64,000 nucleotides of DNA from Photobacterium swingsii. GTDB taxonomy: Bacteria > Pseudomonadota > Gammaproteobacteria > Enterobacterales > Vibrionaceae. Shown one piece after another: positions 45,087-54,311 of this stretch. Below the pieces are notes generated by a model, which saw nothing but the letters and a program-made list of their open reading frames with translations, searched no databases and had not been told where the DNA came from. Numbering within the stretch: position 1 is the first letter of the stretch; every line of letters starts with the position of its first letter. The stretch covers positions 1,612,001-1,676,000 of the forward strand of contig NZ_AP024853.1 of assembly GCF_024346715.1 (NCBI RefSeq). The letters run 5' to 3'. The translations under genes were made by a program, and so were the position numbers.

Positions 45087-46481
45087 TTAGAAGCTGGTAA
45101 TACTGATAAATACTGAGATTAATATCCCGCCCAGCATAGGAACCGCGGTACGTTTGGCAAGTTCAAACGGTGATACTTCGGCCACGCCAGCGATAGCCAC
45201 CATATTGGGCGCAATCGGTGAAATATTACGGCTCATCCCCGCCACAAATTGCATTGGTAGCAGCATGACAACAGGAGCAATGCCCATTTTTGCTGCAATA
45301 TCAGGTACTAAGTTAGCAAATGAGAAGAATGCGGCGTTACCTGATCCCATCAAGATGGCCGATACCATGATGATGCCAACCATGACAATGGTCATGAGTA
45401 CAGGGCCAAACCCTGCAGTTTCTGCAGCATTAACAATCACATCAATCGCCCCTATGGTTTTTAAGCCTTGAGCAAAAGTTTGACCCGCGACAATGAAGGT
45501 AACCACGTTGGCAAATTGACGACCCATGCCATCGAAGAAGATTTGAATAGAATCAATCACTTTCTTCGCATTGCCTCGGCGGAAGTACTCGAAGAAGAGC
45601 GTGATAACGATAGACACAAACATAGCGGTTGTAACGTCCATCTTAATGCTGCTGATCATTAACTTACTGAAAGTGAAGATCAGTACCAGTGGGATCACGG
45701 GTAAAATCGCATAGATGGTAGGTGCTAGTGGCTGACCATCTTCACCTGTCGTTGAATGACTATCATCCGTTTGATCGGCAAGGTGACGGTGTTCACTGGC
45801 AATATGGCCAGCTTTAACATCGAAATACTTCTGAATAACCACATGCAATAGGGCGATAGTGATTAAAGCTGCGGCAGCAACAACAAGTTGATATTGCACA
45901 ACATAATCAACAACGTCGATCCCAATAATTTCAGCTGCAAAGTTAACGTTACCTTGGCCCGGTCCCATTTCGACTGCAACCGCTGTAGCGATCGGTGCAC
46001 AGGCAGATAAGCGGCTTAGACCGACACTGCGCATGAGCGGGTATAGGGTAACCATTAACAAGACACCAAGACCTGATGCGCTGGTAATGAAGATAGAAAG
46101 GAACTCACCAATGATGAAACACATCGCCATGAAAAAGTAAGGCATATGCTTAATACGAGCAAGTGGGCGAGTGAGTACACGAACGAGTGCCTCAGAGGCA
46201 CCAATTTCATGCATGTAAAACGCAAAGCCTGCAATGGCCATGATTTTTAAGCCAAGCCCTGCACTCTGGGTTGAAAAGGTGTTTTTAATAAATTGGAAAA
46301 CATCCAGCCATTGTGAGCCTGTTGTCGCACTTTCTGGTAGCGGTAGATCTTGGCCAATTAACATTGCAGCAATCATTAAAACAATGCCGCCAGCCATGAG
46401 TATTGCTTGCGCTTTATATCCCTTGAGTACAAACATAGTGACAAAGCCTGTCACTATCAATGCAATGATTATTGATAACAT
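45087..46481 (-). CDS. dcuC: Anaerobic C4-dicarboxylate transporter DcuC
   Basis: 464-residue inner-membrane carrier with about 11-12 hydrophobic helices. The segments ATAVAVEMGPGQGNVNFAAE and MLLPMQFVAGMSRNISPIAP are typical of DcuC. The protein exports succinate, or exchanges it for fumarate or malate, during anaerobic growth. A hydrophilic central loop (about residues 230-255, HRHLADQTDDSHSTTGEDGQ) is longer than in some homologues. It is a single gene with an ATG start. FNR or Crp control would be expected from the family, but I could not find a convincing box upstream. Confidence 0.9.
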   Translation of the reverse strand: MLSIIIALIVTGFVTMFVLKGYKAQAILMAGGIVLMIAAMLIGQDLPLPESATTGSQWLDVFQFIKNTFSTQSAGLGLKIMAIAGFAFYMHEIGASEALVRVLTRPLARIKHMPYFFMAMCFIIGEFLSIFITSASGLGVLLMVTLYPLMRSVGLSRLSACAPIATAVAVEMGPGQGNVNFAAEIIGIDVVDYVVQYQLVVAAAALITIALLHVVIQKYFDVKAGHIASEHRHLADQTDDSHSTTGEDGQPLAPTIYAILPVIPLVLIFTFSKLMISSIKMDVTTAMFVSIVITLFFEYFRRGNAKKVIDSIQIFFDGMGRQFANVVTFIVAGQTFAQGLKTIGAIDVIVNAAETAGFGPVLMTIVMVGIIMVSAILMGSGNAAFFSFANLVPDIAAKMGIAPVVMLLPMQFVAGMSRNISPIAPNMVAIAGVAEVSPFELAKRTAVPMLGGILISVFISITSF

Positions 46482-46878
46482 AGGTTCCCTTAAATGACAT
46501 CACAGCAAAACAGCACGATATTCTTAGTTGGTGAGTGTCTAGTAGTTGTTAATAAATATATAAATAATGACAGTGGGATCTTATATTGCTCAGTGGGGAA
46601 TTTTTGTGATGTATATGCTGTCTTTGTTGTTGGGTTTTTATGCAAGGTTTTTTATGCTTACCGCTTTAACTTATTGATCTTTAATGGATTAAATTGATAA
46701 CTGTGAATCTATGATTTAACAAAGTAAGTTTTCGAAAATAATAATATAAAAAGAGGAATATAAAACGAAGCAGACTTCCTTAATCAATATTGCTGAGTTT
46801 TATCGAATCGTTATTAATATGTGTTTTTCTTATGTTTGTTTTGCTTTATATGTGGCGCCTTCTATTTAAAGATTATGG
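46482..46878. other. AT-rich intergenic region
   Basis: About 400 bases upstream of dcuC and downstream of the DUF218 gene. No coding ORF, clear operator or strong hairpin was seen. Confidence 0.5.
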
Positions 46879-47928
46879 TTAAGCCAGCGTTATTTGCTTG
46901 GTGCAAAATGCAGGGAGACCAAAACTGCGTAAGGCGTCGATATAGCAATCTAATCGCACTTTTCCTTCAGGGCTATGGTGCGGGCTTAAGCCATCATTAG
47001 CTGCAAAGTGATCAAAGTGAATTAAACGAGGTAGTGTATGAGCTTGTTGCTTTTTGAATTGCTGATGAAGCTGTGTTGCCGCAAAAATGATCTCACAGCG
47101 ATGGACATGAATAGAAGCACTGACTAAGTAGGCGTGTTCAATGTTTTGGTGTTGAAGTTGCGCTAGTGTGAAGGCGGCATTATCGAGAGTATTGGTTGCC
47201 TTATATTCTAAAGTTATACGATCCGCAGCGACTTGGTTTGCAATCAACCATTGCTGCATTGCAACAGCTTCAGTTACACCACCTTGCGCGAGCCCACCAG
47301 TGACAAAGATGCGTTGCTCTGGCGATGCGTTGATAACGGTTAAGGCTGCCTTCAAGCGTTCGAGAAGCATTGGTGGGATGGTGCCATCATCGTTTAATTT
47401 GTTACCCAGAATGATAATAGCCTTATGTTGTGGCTCAGTATCTTCGAGGCAAGATGAAGCTGGGCATACCATCTTGGTACCAACCCTCTGAGAAGGCGCG
47501 GTTTGTACATAGTTAATTGGCTTCGCCAATATGTGTTCTATGGTCTGCAGTAGTTGCTTAACTTGTCGTGCCTCGGGTGGAGATATCTGGCTTAAATAAG
47601 CTAGGTGATCATCGACACGTTTATGTTCTGATAAATAGTGATACCAAACAATGAGGTAACAGAGAGAAACAATGCGCTTGTCTTTTTGCGGCGTTTGCGT
47701 AAAGCAATCGTAGTAAATAGCCAGTGCTTGCTCGCTGTCACCTTGGAATGAATACATATTTGCAAGGGTCAACCTGAGATCAGTTTGTTTGGGATTTAAA
47801 TCAATCGCCTGCTCAAGGTAATAGCGAACAGCATCAAGGTTCGAGCCCACCGTTTGATTACAAGCATAGTGGGTACGATTTGGTGAACGATAGGCAAGAA
47901 AAGCGGATTCGATGAGTTGCTTGATCAT
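46879..47928 (-). CDS. TPR plus DUF218 (YdcF/SanA-like) protein
   Basis: About 349 residues. The N-terminal half has TPR-like helices (LDAVRYYLEQAIDLNPKQTD, then NMYSFQGDSEQALAIYY). The C-terminal half is a DUF218 domain: KAIIILGNKLNDDGTIPPML, then IFVTGGLAQGGVTEAVAMQQ, then ATNTLDNAAF. DUF218 proteins such as SanA, ElyC and YdcF act in envelope maintenance or bind S-adenosylmethionine; this one lacks their membrane anchor. I use the ATG at 47928; a TTG at 47994 would add 22 residues, and neither has a good ribosome site. It is a single gene, divergent from the VOC gene. Confidence 0.75.
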   Translation of the reverse strand: MIKQLIESAFLAYRSPNRTHYACNQTVGSNLDAVRYYLEQAIDLNPKQTDLRLTLANMYSFQGDSEQALAIYYDCFTQTPQKDKRIVSLCYLIVWYHYLSEHKRVDDHLAYLSQISPPEARQVKQLLQTIEHILAKPINYVQTAPSQRVGTKMVCPASSCLEDTEPQHKAIIILGNKLNDDGTIPPMLLERLKAALTVINASPEQRIFVTGGLAQGGVTEAVAMQQWLIANQVAADRITLEYKATNTLDNAAFTLAQLQHQNIEHAYLVSASIHVHRCEIIFAATQLHQQFKKQQAHTLPRLIHFDHFAANDGLSPHHSPEGKVRLDCYIDALRSFGLPAFCTKQITLA

Positions 47929-48103
47929 TGCAAGTGTTGTCCATAACGCAAGATAAAAGTCTTTGCTATTTACAATGCAATATTTCGGTTTCAAATACCA
48001 TCATGCATTTAGCGCAGTTTAACTTAGGGCAGTTTAAGGTAGAGCCGTCTAAGCTATGAATAGTCACAATAATGTCTATGTGATGTATAGCAAGGAGAAG
48101 GTG

Positions 48104-48496
48104 ATGAATAACGTTTTTCAACAGCAGGGTGCTTTTAGTTGGTCTGAGCTCATCGTTGATGATCCTGAAAAAGCCGTAAAATTTTATCAAGCCGTGATCG
48201 GTTGGGAAGTTGAAGCGATGGAAATGCCACAAGGGGTTTACCATGTCGTTAAAGCTGGCGGTGAACCTGTTGGCGGGATTATGGCAAAACCGGCAGGCGC
48301 AGAGGAAATGCCTGACTACTGGGGCTGCTATATTACAGTTAAAGATGTGGATGAAACGGTTGCGAAAGCTGAAGCGGCAGGAGGAAAGGCGGTATACCCT
48401 GCAATGGATGTACCTGGGGTTGGAAGAATGTGTGCATTCTTTGATGTTAATGGTGCAATTATTTCGGTAATCACTTATGAGCAAAAAGAGTGCTAA
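48104..48496 (+). CDS. VOC-family (glyoxalase-like) protein
   Basis: 130 residues of the vicinal oxygen chelate fold, with two beta-alpha-beta modules: FSWSELIVDDPEKAVKFYQ for the first, then YWGCYITVKDVDETVAKAEA for the second. It ends in CAFFDVNGAIISVITYEQK. Proteins of this subgroup include glyoxalase-like enzymes, bleomycin-binding proteins and many unassigned ones; metal ligands typical of glyoxalase I are not complete here. The ATG at 48104 follows AAGGAG at ideal spacing; an upstream ATG at 48056 lacks one. It is a single gene, followed by a 7-bp hairpin CGCCACT / AGTGGCG near 48611-48637. Confidence 0.85.
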   Translation: MNNVFQQQGAFSWSELIVDDPEKAVKFYQAVIGWEVEAMEMPQGVYHVVKAGGEPVGGIMAKPAGAEEMPDYWGCYITVKDVDETVAKAEAAGGKAVYPAMDVPGVGRMCAFFDVNGAIISVITYEQKEC

Positions 48497-48783
48497 TCGT
48501 TATGCGTAACCTTGAGGGGAGTATGTAATATGCCTTTCGATTATGTCATACAATAGATGTGGATAAATAACGTACACTTTGAATCTCGTAAAACCTGCTT
48601 ACATTATTTTGCGCCACTTATGGAATATGAGTGGCGACTTAAGGTTATGAATTTACTTATAAAATAGACTTCATCCTTTTCGCGTAGTAACAATTATTTT
48701 TTACTTTTTTTGGGATGACGTGCATAATCTGGAAGAATTTTTGACCAGTTTCTTAGAGAAACGAAAATACTGGCGCTATACGA

Positions 48784-50403
48784 ATGAAAATCCGCTTAAA
48801 TAGCATTTTATACACACTGCTCATCGCTTTATTTTTTACCATATTCCAAAATATTGCCCTTTGGGAACGCTTAGATATTATCTTTGATTCGTTACCAGAT
48901 GCGTCAATGGGATTTAAGCTGTCTTTGCCTTTCTTTATCCTTGCGATAATGAATGTGGTATTCACGTTATTCACATGGCCGTACCTTCACCGCGCAGTGA
49001 TTGGTGTGATCATTATTATTTCGTCAATGGCAACGTTTGGCATGCACCAGTACGGTGTTGTGTTGGACTATGACATGATAGTTAATGTGATTGAAACGGA
49101 TACCAATGAAGCGACCAGCTACATGTCAACATCGGTTGTATTGTGGTTTGTATCATTAGCGGTTATTCCTCTTTTAATTATGAGCCGTATTAACGTTCAG
49201 TTTAATGGCGTAGTTAAAGAAGTGGTTTTCAAAGCGCTAAGTATTGTTGGTTCAGTTGTTGTGGTTGCTCTGATTGCCTCTATGTACTACAAAGATTACG
49301 CATCGCTGATTCGTAATAATGTGCAAATTAAATCAATGCTAAACCCAACGAACTACATCACAGCGACATTCCGCGTGGCTAAGAACCGTTTGTATGAAGC
49401 GAATATGCCGTTTGTACAGATTGGTACTGATGCGGTGAACCTTAATGCCGACAGCGAGCAGAAAAATGTGCTGGTTGTGGTTGTGGGTGAAACAGCACGT
49501 GCAATGAACTCGTCATTCAATGGCTATGAAAAAGAGACTAACGAATACCTGGCTAAGCAAGAAGGCGTGATTAACTTCCCGAACATTAGCTCGTGTGGTA
49601 CTGCAACGGCAGTTTCTTTACCGTGTATGTTCTCTAACATGACGAAATCCGGTTACAGTGCGTCGACGGCACGTCGTCAAGAAGGTCTGCTAGACATACT
49701 TGATCATGCGGGCCTTGATGTACTTTGGAAGAATAATAACAGTGGTTGTAAAGGTGCGTGTGACCGTGTGACCTATGTTGATTCTAGCCAGTCAAAGAGT
49801 GAAGAACTTTGTACTTGGGGAACCTGTTTTGATGGTGTTCTACTAGAAAACTTAAATGAAAACATTGCTGCGATTAAAAAAGATGGTGTGATTGTATTGC
49901 ACTTACTTGGCAGCCATGGCCCAACGTATTACAAACGCTACCCTGATGAATTTAAGAAGTTCACACCAACCTGTGATACCGCTGAGATCCAGAAGTGTTC
50001 ACAAGAAGAGTTAGTGAATACTTACGATAATACTCTGTTATATACAGATTACTTGTTGAGTGAAGTGATCAATACATTGAAAGCACAAGACGATAATATT
50101 AATACCGCTATGCTTTATGTGTCTGATCACGGTGAATCATTAGGTGAAAACGGTATCTACTTACATGGTTTACCGTACGCGATTGCCCCTGACTACCAAA
50201 CCCATGTGCCTATGGTGACTTGGATGTCAGATAACTTCACCAAGAACCACAAGCTAAACACTGAGTGTCTTCAGGAGATGGCGAAGGGTAAGTATTCGCA
50301 TGACAACTTCTTCCATTCCATTTTGGGTCTGATGAATGTTGAAACCAGCGAATACAAACCTGCTCTAGACATGTTTGCAACATGTTCAAACACAGCTTCT
50401 TAA
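48784..50403 (+). CDS. eptA: Lipid A phosphoethanolamine transferase (EptA family)
   Basis: 539-residue inner-membrane enzyme. The N-terminal part has about five transmembrane helices (residues 10-175) and the rest is a periplasmic alkaline-phosphatase-like domain. The nucleophile Thr is in VVVVGETARAMNSSFNGYE; other site residues are in SCGTATAVSLPCMF, HLLGSHGPTYYKRYP and MLYVSDHGESLGENGIYLHG. It transfers phosphoethanolamine from phosphatidylethanolamine to lipid A, lowering surface charge and giving tolerance to cationic peptides such as polymyxin. The next gene, dgkA, recycles the diacylglycerol it releases, a common Vibrionaceae pairing. A two-component system controls this pair elsewhere; no site was identified here. 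Confidence 0.92.
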   Translation: MKIRLNSILYTLLIALFFTIFQNIALWERLDIIFDSLPDASMGFKLSLPFFILAIMNVVFTLFTWPYLHRAVIGVIIIISSMATFGMHQYGVVLDYDMIVNVIETDTNEATSYMSTSVVLWFVSLAVIPLLIMSRINVQFNGVVKEVVFKALSIVGSVVVVALIASMYYKDYASLIRNNVQIKSMLNPTNYITATFRVAKNRLYEANMPFVQIGTDAVNLNADSEQKNVLVVVVGETARAMNSSFNGYEKETNEYLAKQEGVINFPNISSCGTATAVSLPCMFSNMTKSGYSASTARRQEGLLDILDHAGLDVLWKNNNSGCKGACDRVTYVDSSQSKSEELCTWGTCFDGVLLENLNENIAAIKKDGVIVLHLLGSHGPTYYKRYPDEFKKFTPTCDTAEIQKCSQEELVNTYDNTLLYTDYLLSEVINTLKAQDDNINTAMLYVSDHGESLGENGIYLHGLPYAIAPDYQTHVPMVTWMSDNFTKNHKLNTECLQEMAKGKYSHDNFFHSILGLMNVETSEYKPALDMFATCSNTAS

Positions 50404-50429
50404 TTTAGATTTATTATAGGAATATCTAC

Positions 50430-50789
50430 ATGAAACCTGGTGCTACTGGTATTAAACGCGTGATTGACGCGACGGGTTACTCTATTAAAGGCCTGAAAGC
50501 GGCTTGGCAACACGAAGCAGCTTTTCGTCAAGAAATCATACTGATGGTGTTGATGACGGCTGTAACCTTTTTCTTACCTGTCACTAAATTAGAGCAAGTC
50601 GTTATGATTGGCTCATTATTTATTGTGGTGATTGTTGAGCTACTTAACTCAGCGGTTGAAGCGGTTGTTGACCGTATTGGCTCTGAATATCATGAGCTAA
50701 GTGGCCGTGCGAAAGATATTGGTTCAGCGGCTGTGTTTGTTGCACTGGCATTAGTAACGGTAACTTGGGGCTTGATCCTGTTTACCTAA
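50430..50789 (+). CDS. dgkA: Diacylglycerol kinase
   Basis: 119-residue three-helix inner-membrane kinase. KAAWQHEAAFRQEI and VIVELLNSAVEAVVDRIGSE (catalytic Glu and Asn) are hallmark sequences, followed by SGRAKDIGSAAVF. It phosphorylates diacylglycerol to phosphatidic acid with ATP. It lies 26 bases after eptA in the same operon, so it recycles the diacylglycerol made when phosphatidylethanolamine donates its head group. AGGAA precedes the ATG. A strong terminator follows. Confidence 0.95.
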   Translation: MKPGATGIKRVIDATGYSIKGLKAAWQHEAAFRQEIILMVLMTAVTFFLPVTKLEQVVMIGSLFIVVIVELLNSAVEAVVDRIGSEYHELSGRAKDIGSAAVFVALALVTVTWGLILFT

Positions 50790-50822
50790 CCGTTCGATGC
50801 GCTAAACTAATTTGCGGTTATA

Positions 50823-50856
50823 AAAAATCCCTAGCTTTTGGCTAGGGATTTTTTTA
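50823..50856 (+). terminator. Terminator of eptA-dgkA
   Basis: Stem AATCCCTAGC / GCTAGGGATT with a TTTTG loop and seven T, 34 bases after dgkA. Confidence 0.88.
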
Positions 50857-51121
50857 TCTCTAAATTACATGTACATCAATCGCTTGATGCTACTCAATTC
50901 TGCTACGGCACGCTTTTTTAACGAAAAAATCTTATATCAATCTAACTAAGTAACTGATTGTTCTTGCTGGTTAAAATCAATGATAACTGCGTTATAGATT
51001 TTGTAGATAGAACAACTAGCTATCCGCAATCTACGCCTTGTTTTCAGTGCTTTTTCCTGTGCAATCACCTGAACATTTACTTACTCAGATTGGTATTAAT
51101 ATTGGCTTACCCCGCTGAGAA

Positions 51122-52078
51122 TTAGAAAACAGCCGACATGCCTGGCACTTGTGATTGAAGCATGACCATCCCTAAAATCACTAAGGCTGCACCACCAATA
51201 ATTTGGATGATAGGACGAAAGTCAGTAAGGGCAGAATGGGTGTTTGGTGTGCTTTTAAGATAAAACTGAACCAGCTTTTTACCACTTATCGTCATCATGG
51301 CTAGAGTAGATGTGGTCAGTGCTGTTCCCAATGCCATCACAATCGCACTGATCACACCCAGCCAATACATGTCGACCATGTTGGCAAAAAGCAGCACCAT
51401 GATGGCACCCGTACACGGGCGAATCCCTATGCTGGCAATAATACTGGCAAGCTCTTTTTTTGATGTTGCTTGATTCATGCTGGTGGCTGAAGCGTGATGG
51501 TGACAGCATGTCTGTGTGGCACAACCTGCTGCTTTTGGGCGTTTCTTAGACGTCTGCATTTGCCATAAAGTACGGAGACTCCGTGTGATGAGTCCAAGCC
51601 CTAATATAATCACGGCGTAGAAACTCCCAGTGACAAAAGTATCTGCATGAGCACTGATATCACGCATCGAGGTCTGATAGATAAAGCGCAAAATAGAAAC
51701 AAGGCTGATAGCCACAATGGCTTGCATAAGTGCTGACAGTAGCGTGATCCACAAACTGGCCGCAACTTTCGTTGGGTGTGTTGCTACATAGGTCGAAACG
51801 ATAACCTTGCCATGCCCCGGACCGAGAGAGTGTAGTATTCCGTATAACAGACTGAGGCTTATTAAACTGATACTTGCTGTTAAAGGTTCGGTTTTCGCAT
51901 CAAACAATAATTCACTTAAGGTGTTATAGAGGCTACGTTGCCATTGCATGCCAGAAAGGATCAGCGAAGGCCATGCTTGCCATAAATAATAGCCAGTAAA
52001 ACCACATAGGCTTAGTACGGTAAATAAGCCATAGATTGAAAAGAGCCAGTTAGCGACAGAAGAACGGGTTGATTGCAT
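51122..52078 (-). CDS. NicO/RcnA-type nickel/cobalt transporter
   Basis: 318-residue inner-membrane protein with six to seven helices. The family motif HxxGPGHGK appears as GILHSLGPGHGKVIVSTYVA, and SIGIRPCTGAIMVLLFANMV is the second conserved helix of the NicO group. The loop between them has Cys/His residues (CATQTCCHHHASAT). The group moves Ni2+ or Co2+, in some members outward (RcnA). It follows the DUF1007 gene by 15 bases. The Zur-like box before the operon suggests zinc may be the real regulator, and perhaps the substrate. Confidence 0.82.
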   Translation of the reverse strand: MQSTRSSVANWLFSIYGLFTVLSLCGFTGYYLWQAWPSLILSGMQWQRSLYNTLSELLFDAKTEPLTASISLISLSLLYGILHSLGPGHGKVIVSTYVATHPTKVAASLWITLLSALMQAIVAISLVSILRFIYQTSMRDISAHADTFVTGSFYAVIILGLGLITRSLRTLWQMQTSKKRPKAAGCATQTCCHHHASATSMNQATSKKELASIIASIGIRPCTGAIMVLLFANMVDMYWLGVISAIVMALGTALTTSTLAMMTISGKKLVQFYLKSTPNTHSALTDFRPIIQIIGGAALVILGMVMLQSQVPGMSAVF

Positions 52079-52093
52079 GTGACAAAACCTTGC

Positions 52094-52783
52094 TTAGACC
52101 TGTGGTTGACAAGCGATAGTGACCGTTTGTGTAAAAAGTTGACCTAATGCGTTATCAGGGTCAGCGTCAGCAGGCAGCGACATGGCATAACTCATTTGTT
52201 CTGCTGTTGGTGTTGGTTGCACTAGATTCACTTGGCAGTGCTTCTGAAGGGGGGCAGCTAGGCTGACATCAGTATTTGCTTTCCATGCAAGATCAACATA
52301 ATAACTTGGCTCGAATACGCGTAATGCTAACGGTTCTTCGGGCAGTGGCTGAGGCTTCGCTAGCGGCAGTTCAAAACTTAATGTGATTTTCATTCGGTCT
52401 TGGCTGAGTGTTCCACCAGGCGAGACTTTATATTTGATGGGCTGATCATTTTGATAGAAATAGGTGAAGTAGTGTTCCTGCAACAGGTTTTCCATGACCG
52501 AATCAGCGATTGCTTGAAAAGTTTCAGCTCTATTTTCTGCTGAGGTATCTTCGCCATCAAGCATGTAAGCGGAAGTCATTGCATCAAATGTCCACTGCAT
52601 TTTAAAGCCAGTGATATGGGTTTCTGTACCTAGAACCTGAGTATGGATATCGACCCAAGAGTGAGGGTGTGCGCTAGATACTGCGGGTGTAATACACGCA
52701 GCTGCAGTTAGAAGCACTGACAGTCGTCGACGAAGTTGTACGAGTAAAGGCGTGGATGTTGAAGGTAAATGCAGCTTGATCAT
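52094..52783 (-). CDS. DUF1007 exported protein, partner of NicO permease
   Basis: 229 residues with a signal peptide ending near AVSSAHPHSW. The mature N-terminus begins with His-Pro-His, a ready N-terminal metal site. The family DUF1007 is found almost always beside NicO-type permeases and is thought to be their periplasmic metal-binding partner. Other visible features are VDIHTQVLGTETHITGFKMQ and YFTYFYQNDQPIKYKVSPGG. It is first in a two-gene operon with the permease 15 bases downstream, and has a Zur-like box 32 bases upstream. Confidence 0.83.
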   Translation of the reverse strand: MIKLHLPSTSTPLLVQLRRRLSVLLTAAACITPAVSSAHPHSWVDIHTQVLGTETHITGFKMQWTFDAMTSAYMLDGEDTSAENRAETFQAIADSVMENLLQEHYFTYFYQNDQPIKYKVSPGGTLSQDRMKITLSFELPLAKPQPLPEEPLALRVFEPSYYVDLAWKANTDVSLAAPLQKHCQVNLVQPTPTAEQMSYAMSLPADADPDNALGQLFTQTVTIACQPQV

Positions 52784-52814
52784 GACACCGTAATCATTGA
52801 ATGTAGTTTGATGT

Positions 52815-52837
52815 GGTATGTTACTTTATCACATTTA
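52815..52837 (-). promoter_or_regulatory. Zur-like box before DUF1007-NicO operon
   Basis: The 23-mer whose core is ATGTTACTTTATCACAT matches 16 of 23 positions of the gammaproteobacterial Zur palindrome (GnnATGTTATAnTATAACATnnC), compared by eye. It sits 32 bases from the DUF1007 start, where a repressor would block transcription. Confidence 0.5.
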
Positions 52838-52861
52838 TGTCAATGAAACGCTGAACGTAGA

Positions 52862-52894
52862 AAAGAAAAACGGAAGACAAGCTTCCGTTTATTC
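52862..52894 (-). terminator. Terminator of the DUF4198 gene
   Basis: Stem AAACGGAAG / CTTCCGTTT with an ACAAG loop. On the minus strand it is followed by TTTTTCTTTT, about 50 bases after the DUF4198 stop. Confidence 0.78.
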
Positions 52895-52943
52895 TGCATA
52901 AGATTTCTTGTTATCAATTTTTGTTTGATAACATTAACTTGGA

Positions 52944-53732
52944 TTAAAGCTCTTTAGCTTGTACCCAAATAACAGCATCTTGAGAAAGCTCTTTGCCCTG
53001 ATATTCAGTATCTGGACCTGTGCCTAGGCAAGCAAAGCCCCACGTGCCCGCTTTGGGTAGGCCAAACGTGAATACGCCGTTTTCATCAGTGAAGGCAACA
53101 ATGGCTGATTGAGGTGCTTCGCGGTAGTTAGTTTTACCGAATGCATTTTTCTCTAGGTTAATGTCAGTGTTAACAAACTCAACCTCACACTCTGCACCCG
53201 CAACAGGTTTACCATTGCTAACTACTTTACCGCTGAAGGTACCGCCTGCAAACACTTGGTAAGGCTTGTTCAGTGGTAGAATTTCAGTTTTTAGGCCTAA
53301 AGGCTCTTCCCAACCAGTCGGCATTGCGCCTTTGTTGACGAAGCTTTTGGTGATCTGTTGGATGTAAACGTCTTCGTTTTTCTCGTAGTAAGGTGTTGGT
53401 ACTACAGCAAAGATGTAGTCACCGTTACGCTGTACTTTGACATCAGCTTGGTAAGCTTTCGCTTTGTTTTCAGGACCTTGCCAGCTGATCTCTTTTAATT
53501 TCGCCATCAGGTCTGTGCGCTTATCCTTGAACTGCACAAAGAACTCCAGTGGCTTTTCCATATCCATGACATGACCATTTTCCATTGGATGCCCAAACAC
53601 CAACTTCATATCTAGCGTTGCAGGTTTAGCCAGCTGCATTTCTGGTGTGTACGCCATTTGGAAATGCGCGTGACTTGCCGCTGAAAAAGAAAGTGCTGCG
53701 GTACTTAGAAGGGCTAGGGTCGTTTTTTTCAT
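52944..53732 (-). CDS. DUF4198 (NikK-like) exported protein
   Basis: 262 residues with a signal peptide ending SAASHAHFQM; the mature chain starts with His-x-His-like residues, as in metal carriers. The family DUF4198 is found with nickel and cobalt uptake systems (NikK-type components). Early sequence LDMKLVFGHPMENGHVMDME has several His and Met residues that could hold metal. From about 160 a beta-sandwich follows (FAGGTFSGKVVSNGKPVAGA, EVEFVNTDIN), similar to carboxypeptidase-regulatory or pilus-like folds. It is transcribed with the small gene 60 bases upstream. The link to nickel is from family context. Confidence 0.8.
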   Translation of the reverse strand: MKKTTLALLSTAALSFSAASHAHFQMAYTPEMQLAKPATLDMKLVFGHPMENGHVMDMEKPLEFFVQFKDKRTDLMAKLKEISWQGPENKAKAYQADVKVQRNGDYIFAVVPTPYYEKNEDVYIQQITKSFVNKGAMPTGWEEPLGLKTEILPLNKPYQVFAGGTFSGKVVSNGKPVAGAECEVEFVNTDINLEKNAFGKTNYREAPQSAIVAFTDENGVFTFGLPKAGTWGFACLGTGPDTEYQGKELSQDAVIWVQAKEL

Positions 53733-53791
53733 GATCGTATTATCCTTATAGGTTTTTCTGGCTTGGTCTTGTATCGAGAAATTATTCGCTG

Positions 53792-54103
53792 CTATTCGAC
53801 AATGTTTTCGCTATCGATGGAAATGAGGTGGCCTGGACCCGCGTTAAATTCAACGTGGTAAGCTGACTTTGGTTTGTCGAATTCAAATTCACTATCTTCA
53901 TTCATTTTACCTTTCACAACTAACTCACCACTGTCATTGATGACCTTTATCTCTACCCCAGTTGCTGACGAGCCATCGGAAAAACCGCCTTCACAAAGAA
54001 CGGTTCCATCGCCTGAGTCATAGCATGAACATAGTGGCGTATGAGCAAGTGCAATTGTTGGGCTTAAAAGGGCTGCTATAAGTGCCAATTGTTGAAAACG
54101 CAT
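53792..54103 (-). CDS. Small exported protein, NikL-like
   Basis: 103 residues with a signal peptide (LIAALLSPTIALAHT). The mature protein has a Cys-rich start (PLCSCYDSGDGTVLCEGG) and then a short beta domain (GVEIKVINDSGELVVKGK, ending GHLISIDSENIVE). The size and its position just before a DUF4198 gene fit the NikL-type accessory of nickel uptake, which also carries a small beta domain. It is first of a leftward two-gene unit and divergent from feoA. The name is by context, not by a diagnostic motif. Confidence 0.68.
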   Translation of the reverse strand: MRFQQLALIAALLSPTIALAHTPLCSCYDSGDGTVLCEGGFSDGSSATGVEIKVINDSGELVVKGKMNEDSEFEFDKPKSAYHVEFNAGPGHLISIDSENIVE

Positions 54104-54203
54104 AGGGTATTCCTTCAGGTTATTTTTGTTCCAGCCTTGTGCTGAATTGATGGCGGGACTTTAAATCAAGTCGCAGTTGAATTCTGCTTCATTTGACATA
54201 AAA

Positions 54204-54217
54204 TTGATCGCGATCAT
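54204..54217 (+). promoter_or_regulatory. FNR-like box before feoABC
   Basis: TTGAT-CGCG-ATCAT matches the FNR consensus TTGAT-N4-ATCAA at nine of ten positions, 95 bases upstream of feoA. Anaerobic activation of ferrous-iron uptake is expected. Confidence 0.65.
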
Positions 54218-54236
54218 CCTAATGATAACTATTGTT
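54218..54236 (+). promoter_or_regulatory. Fur-like box before feoABC
   Basis: The stretch with core AATGATAACTATTGTT resembles the 19-bp Fur box GATAATGATAATCATTATC at about two thirds of positions. It directly abuts the FNR-like box. Confidence 0.55.
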
Positions 54237-54311
54237 ATTTGCAGTTGTATTTGTATTGTAAGGAACGTAAATTCAGCAGATTATGCCTTGAATCTCATAT
54301 CGACGATTAAA

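Noticed and set aside
46660..46710. FNR/Crp-like half sites upstream of dcuC
   Set aside because: Only partial matches (TTGAT with no proper second half); not enough to call a site.
48611..48637. Hairpin CGCCACT / AGTGGCG as terminator of the VOC gene
   Set aside because: It lies over 100 bases from the stop and has no T run; left unassigned.
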